Below the pieces are notes generated by a model. That model saw only the letters and a list, made by a program, of their open reading frames with translations, was not told the DNA's origin and made no database searches. From Chitinivibrionales bacterium (GTDB lineage Bacteria; Fibrobacterota; Chitinivibrionia; Chitinivibrionales; JANQEN01), in assembly GCA_030593665.1 (NCBI GenBank), contig JAUVGS010000082.1:1-7832 (forward strand): DNA of 7,832 nucleotides, given 5' to 3'. Both the position numbers and the translations under genes were made by a program. Shown piece by piece: positions 5,408 to 7,832 of this stretch (its first letter is position 1; the number at the start of each line of letters is the position of its first letter).

Positions 5408-7558
5408 ATGAGAATAAACATAATCCATCAGAAATTTCTCCTCAGAGTATGCGGCTTATTTCTTCTTCTCGCCGGTATCAATGCACAAGCCGGTACAGAT
5501 ATCCCTCCACTGATAAGCAATGGCGTTCTTGACCTCCGCTCCTGGGACTTTGCAAACGAAAGTACCGTGCCTCTCCGTGGTGAGTGGGAGTTCTACTGGA
5601 ACAGCCTGCATAAACCTGAGTTATTTAACAATGTCCAACCGCCGGTTAAAACAGGTTATCTACATCTCCCCGGCCTGTGGAATGGATATAAAGTTGATGG
5701 CAAGAAACTTCCCGGCTCAGGGTATGCTACCTATCGATTAACTATCCTGTTACCGGAGAATATGCAAAAACCGCTCGCATTGAAATTTCCTACCGTTAAT
5801 ACCGCCTTTACTTTTTATATAAACAATAATAAAATAACCGGTAACGGACTTCCTGCAACTGCCAGAAAGCAGTACGTTGCCCGGTACCTTCCTCATGTTG
5901 CCTCATTCATGCCGGACAATGATACCCTTAATCTTGTCATGCACGTTGCTAATTTCTCAGATGCAAAAGGAGGTCCCTGGAAAACCATACTGCTCGGCAA
6001 CGAGTCCTATATCCGGGAACGGCGGGAACGCAAAATAGCATTCGAGCTTTTTCTCCTGGGTTGTATATTGATTATTGCCATACACTATCTCACTATCTAC
6101 CTCCACCGGAAAAAAGACAGCGTTTCGCTTTATTTCAGCCTTTTCTGTTTCAGTATCGCTTTACGCACCCTGGTAATCGGTGAGCGGTATCTTCACCATA
6201 TACTACCGCAGGTCCCATGGGAAATCATGCGCCGGGTTGAGTTCTGGACCATGCACTTTCCTACGGCTCTTTTCTGCCTCTTTATCTATCATCTCTATAA
6301 TGCAGAATACCCTAAGAAAATTATTAAAGCCGTTGTCATTACGGCACTTGCATTTGCCGGCCTTGTTCTGATTATCCCGGCGCCATTTTTCACCTATACG
6401 GCACTACCTTTCGAAATATTTATCCTTGCGGCTGCCGGTTATATTGTCTATGTCGTTATTCGAGCTATTCAAAACAAGCGTGAAGGAGCGTTTGTTATAC
6501 TCCTGGGATGTATAGTCCTGTTCATGACTCTTATAAATGATATCCTCTACGACAACTCTATCATTCAAACGGTGCGCCTGATACCTGTCGGATTATTTTT
6601 CTTTCTCTTTTCTCAGGCTATCCTTCTGTCAAAACGTTCAGCCAATGCCTATACAAAAATTGAAAACCTCTCCGCACATCTTTCAGAAATGAATGAATCG
6701 CTCAAACGCTTTGTTCCCTATGAATTTCTCCAATTTCTTGAAAGAAATAATATTGTCGAAATCAGACTGGGCGACCAGGTACTCAAACGTATGACAATCC
6801 TTTTCTCGGATGTGCGCTCCTTTACTACTATCTCTGAAAAGATGACCCCGCAGGATAATTTTAATTTTATTAACAACTACCTTGAAAAAATCAGTCCCGC
6901 AATAACACAAAACAACGGATTTATAGATAAATATGTCGGTGATGCCATCATGGCACTGTTCCCCAAGGATTCCGACGATGCGATTCGAGCGGCAATTACT
7001 ATGCAGCACTATGTTGAAGATTTCAACAATCATTGTCTGAACAAATCATACCCGTCCATTACCGTGGGTATCGGTGCGCATACCGGCTCTCTTATGCTCG
7101 GCACTATCGGCAACGAAGACCGGATGGAAACAACCGTCATTTCCGATACGGTTAACATCGCTTCCCGCATGGAAAACTTGACAAAATGGTATGGTGCCGG
7201 AATTATCATCAGCCAGGAGATGATCAATGCATCGAGAGATCCTGAAGCCTACCACTACCGTTCTCTTGGCGCTGTCCAGGTAAAAGGAAAAAAGAAACCG
7301 GTTTCAATTATAGAGATGCTGGATGGACTGCCTGAGGAACTGTTTGAGATTAAAATGGAAACGAAAGATTTCTTTGAGACAGGCATCTCCCATTTTCAGC
7401 AGAGAGAAATCAAACAGGCAAAGAAATTCTTCGCTAAAGTTCTTAAAAAAAACAGCAATGACAGTGCTGCTGCAATCTTTATCAAACGATGCAACCATCT
7501 TATAGACACCGGCATCCCAAAAGAGTGGTCCGGGGTGGAGGTTGTGGATTATATCTAA
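5408..7558 (+). CDS. Membrane class III adenylate cyclase with 7TM-DISM sensor
   Basis: This 716-residue receptor cyclase likely makes cAMP from ATP in response to a periplasmic signal. A signal peptide (1-28, INAQA/G) precedes a periplasmic beta-rich domain (about 30-200, with PLRGEWEFYWNSL) of the 7TMR-DISM extracellular type. About seven hydrophobic segments (near 211-231, 237-257, 276-296, 305-325, 332-352, 360-380, 388-407) match 7TMR-DISM_7TM. A short helical linker (about 410-435) leads to RFVPYEFLQFLE and the catalytic domain (about 460-640). Metal Asp468 (FSDVRSF) and Asp512 (DKYVGDAIMALF) are present, as are base-recognising Lys508 with Thr576 and transition-state Asn583/Arg587 (VNIASRME). 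The Lys/Thr pair favours ATP over GTP. Residues about 655-700 look like one TPR-like hairpin. The ATG at 5408 has no Shine-Dalgarno but starts directly at the signal peptide. The ligand is unknown. Confidence 0.92.
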   Translation: MRINIIHQKFLLRVCGLFLLLAGINAQAGTDIPPLISNGVLDLRSWDFANESTVPLRGEWEFYWNSLHKPELFNNVQPPVKTGYLHLPGLWNGYKVDGKKLPGSGYATYRLTILLPENMQKPLALKFPTVNTAFTFYINNNKITGNGLPATARKQYVARYLPHVASFMPDNDTLNLVMHVANFSDAKGGPWKTILLGNESYIRERRERKIAFELFLLGCILIIAIHYLTIYLHRKKDSVSLYFSLFCFSIALRTLVIGERYLHHILPQVPWEIMRRVEFWTMHFPTALFCLFIYHLYNAEYPKKIIKAVVITALAFAGLVLIIPAPFFTYTALPFEIFILAAAGYIVYVVIRAIQNKREGAFVILLGCIVLFMTLINDILYDNSIIQTVRLIPVGLFFFLFSQAILLSKRSANAYTKIENLSAHLSEMNESLKRFVPYEFLQFLERNNIVEIRLGDQVLKRMTILFSDVRSFTTISEKMTPQDNFNFINNYLEKISPAITQNNGFIDKYVGDAIMALFPKDSDDAIRAAITMQHYVEDFNNHCLNKSYPSITVGIGAHTGSLMLGTIGNEDRMETTVISDTVNIASRMENLTKWYGAGIIISQEMINASRDPEAYHYRSLGAVQVKGKKKPVSIIEMLDGLPEELFEIKMETKDFFETGISHFQQREIKQAKKFFAKVLKKNSNDSAAAIFIKRCNHLIDTGIPKEWSGVEVVDYI

Positions 7559-7582
7559 CGCACATCACTCTTTTCTCTTACC

Positions 7583-7610
7583 AATATCTAATATCCATTA
7601 TCCACTATCG
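7583..7610. repeat. Heptanucleotide tandem repeat with TATC core
   Basis: Four 7-nt units, AATATCT, AATATCC, ATTATCC and ACTATCG, lie end to end, with TATC at 7585, 7592, 7599 and 7606. They start 25 nt after the cyclase stop and are followed by a T-rich run (7611-7621). Heptad repeats of this general kind are known between genes in some bacteria, such as the STRR repeats of cyanobacteria. The function here is unknown. Confidence 0.55.
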
Positions 7611-7732
7611 TTTTTTCTTTTTGCGGGTATTCTCCAGGCATCAGGTTAGTCAATGCGAAATCTTTATTTTCAATTTAAGAAAGGTAATAAAATCGTAACC
7701 ATTCACAGCACATTATGTCAATTATTAATACG

Positions 7733-7832
7733 TGTAATTCGTTGTAATTTAATACATTACAGATGTTGTTCTGAAATGTAATTATAATTTTCAGCTTATT
7801 TCAGGTGATAATTTTCAAAATTTGACACTATG
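7733..7832. promoter_or_regulatory. Possible upstream control region of a gene beyond the window
   Basis: The 3' end of the window (7559-7832) has no credible gene. TGTAATT occurs at 7733-7739, 7743-7749 and 7777-7783, with the inverted ATTACA at 7756-7761. A TTGACA hexamer is at 7822-7827, where a -35 box could sit. The ATG at 7830-7832 is cut by the edge and cannot be judged. The sequence is AT-rich, so chance recurrence is a real possibility. Confidence 0.2.

Noticed and set aside
7489..7698. A 69-residue plus-strand frame running past the cyclase stop
   Set aside because: It begins inside the cyclase in another frame, runs through the heptad repeat and has no ribosome-binding site or domain.

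Overview
The window looks like an ordinary chromosomal stretch of a Gram-negative bacterium of moderate GC content with AT-rich gene gaps. An envelope-sugar kinase of the Kdo kinase/WaaP type implies lipopolysaccharide. ispG shows the MEP isoprenoid route, and hisD shows histidine biosynthesis. A secreted FlgT_N-like protein and a 7TM-DISM class III nucleotidyl cyclase resemble genes I associate with spirochaetes, Fibrobacterota-like lineages and deltaproteobacteria. The sequence alone does not settle the phylum. I see no phage, plasmid, transposase, CRISPR or defence genes.

Layout: a 5'-truncated SAM-dependent methyltransferase on the plus strand (2-520) converges on a run of four minus-strand genes. 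In transcription order these are hisD (5161-3860), a secreted FlgT-like protein (3745-2588), ispG (2506-1436) and a lipopolysaccharide-kinase-like protein (1417-590). ispG and the kinase are only 18 nt apart and are probably co-transcribed. A perfect 17-bp hairpin separates the FlgT-like gene from ispG. Divergent from hisD, across a 246-nt AT-rich gap, is a 716-residue membrane adenylate cyclase (5408-7558, plus). The last 274 nt hold no gene and may carry the upstream control region of a gene outside the window.

Functionally the genes form no single pathway. The methyltransferase and kinase plausibly modify cell-surface glycolipid. ispG and hisD are stand-alone housekeeping enzymes, and their catalytic and metal ligands are intact as far as motif matching shows. 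The cyclase would couple a periplasmic ligand to cytoplasmic cAMP.

The most unusual non-coding content is a set of short degenerate intergenic repeats: GTTCAGGG-type octamers flanking the kinase 3' end, TATC heptads after the cyclase, and the AGGGGTTCA palindrome upstream of ispG. I found no convincing new multi-gene system. Two gene starts are moved downstream of the longest open frame because ribosome-binding sites decide them: the FlgT-like gene at 3745 and hisD at 5161.
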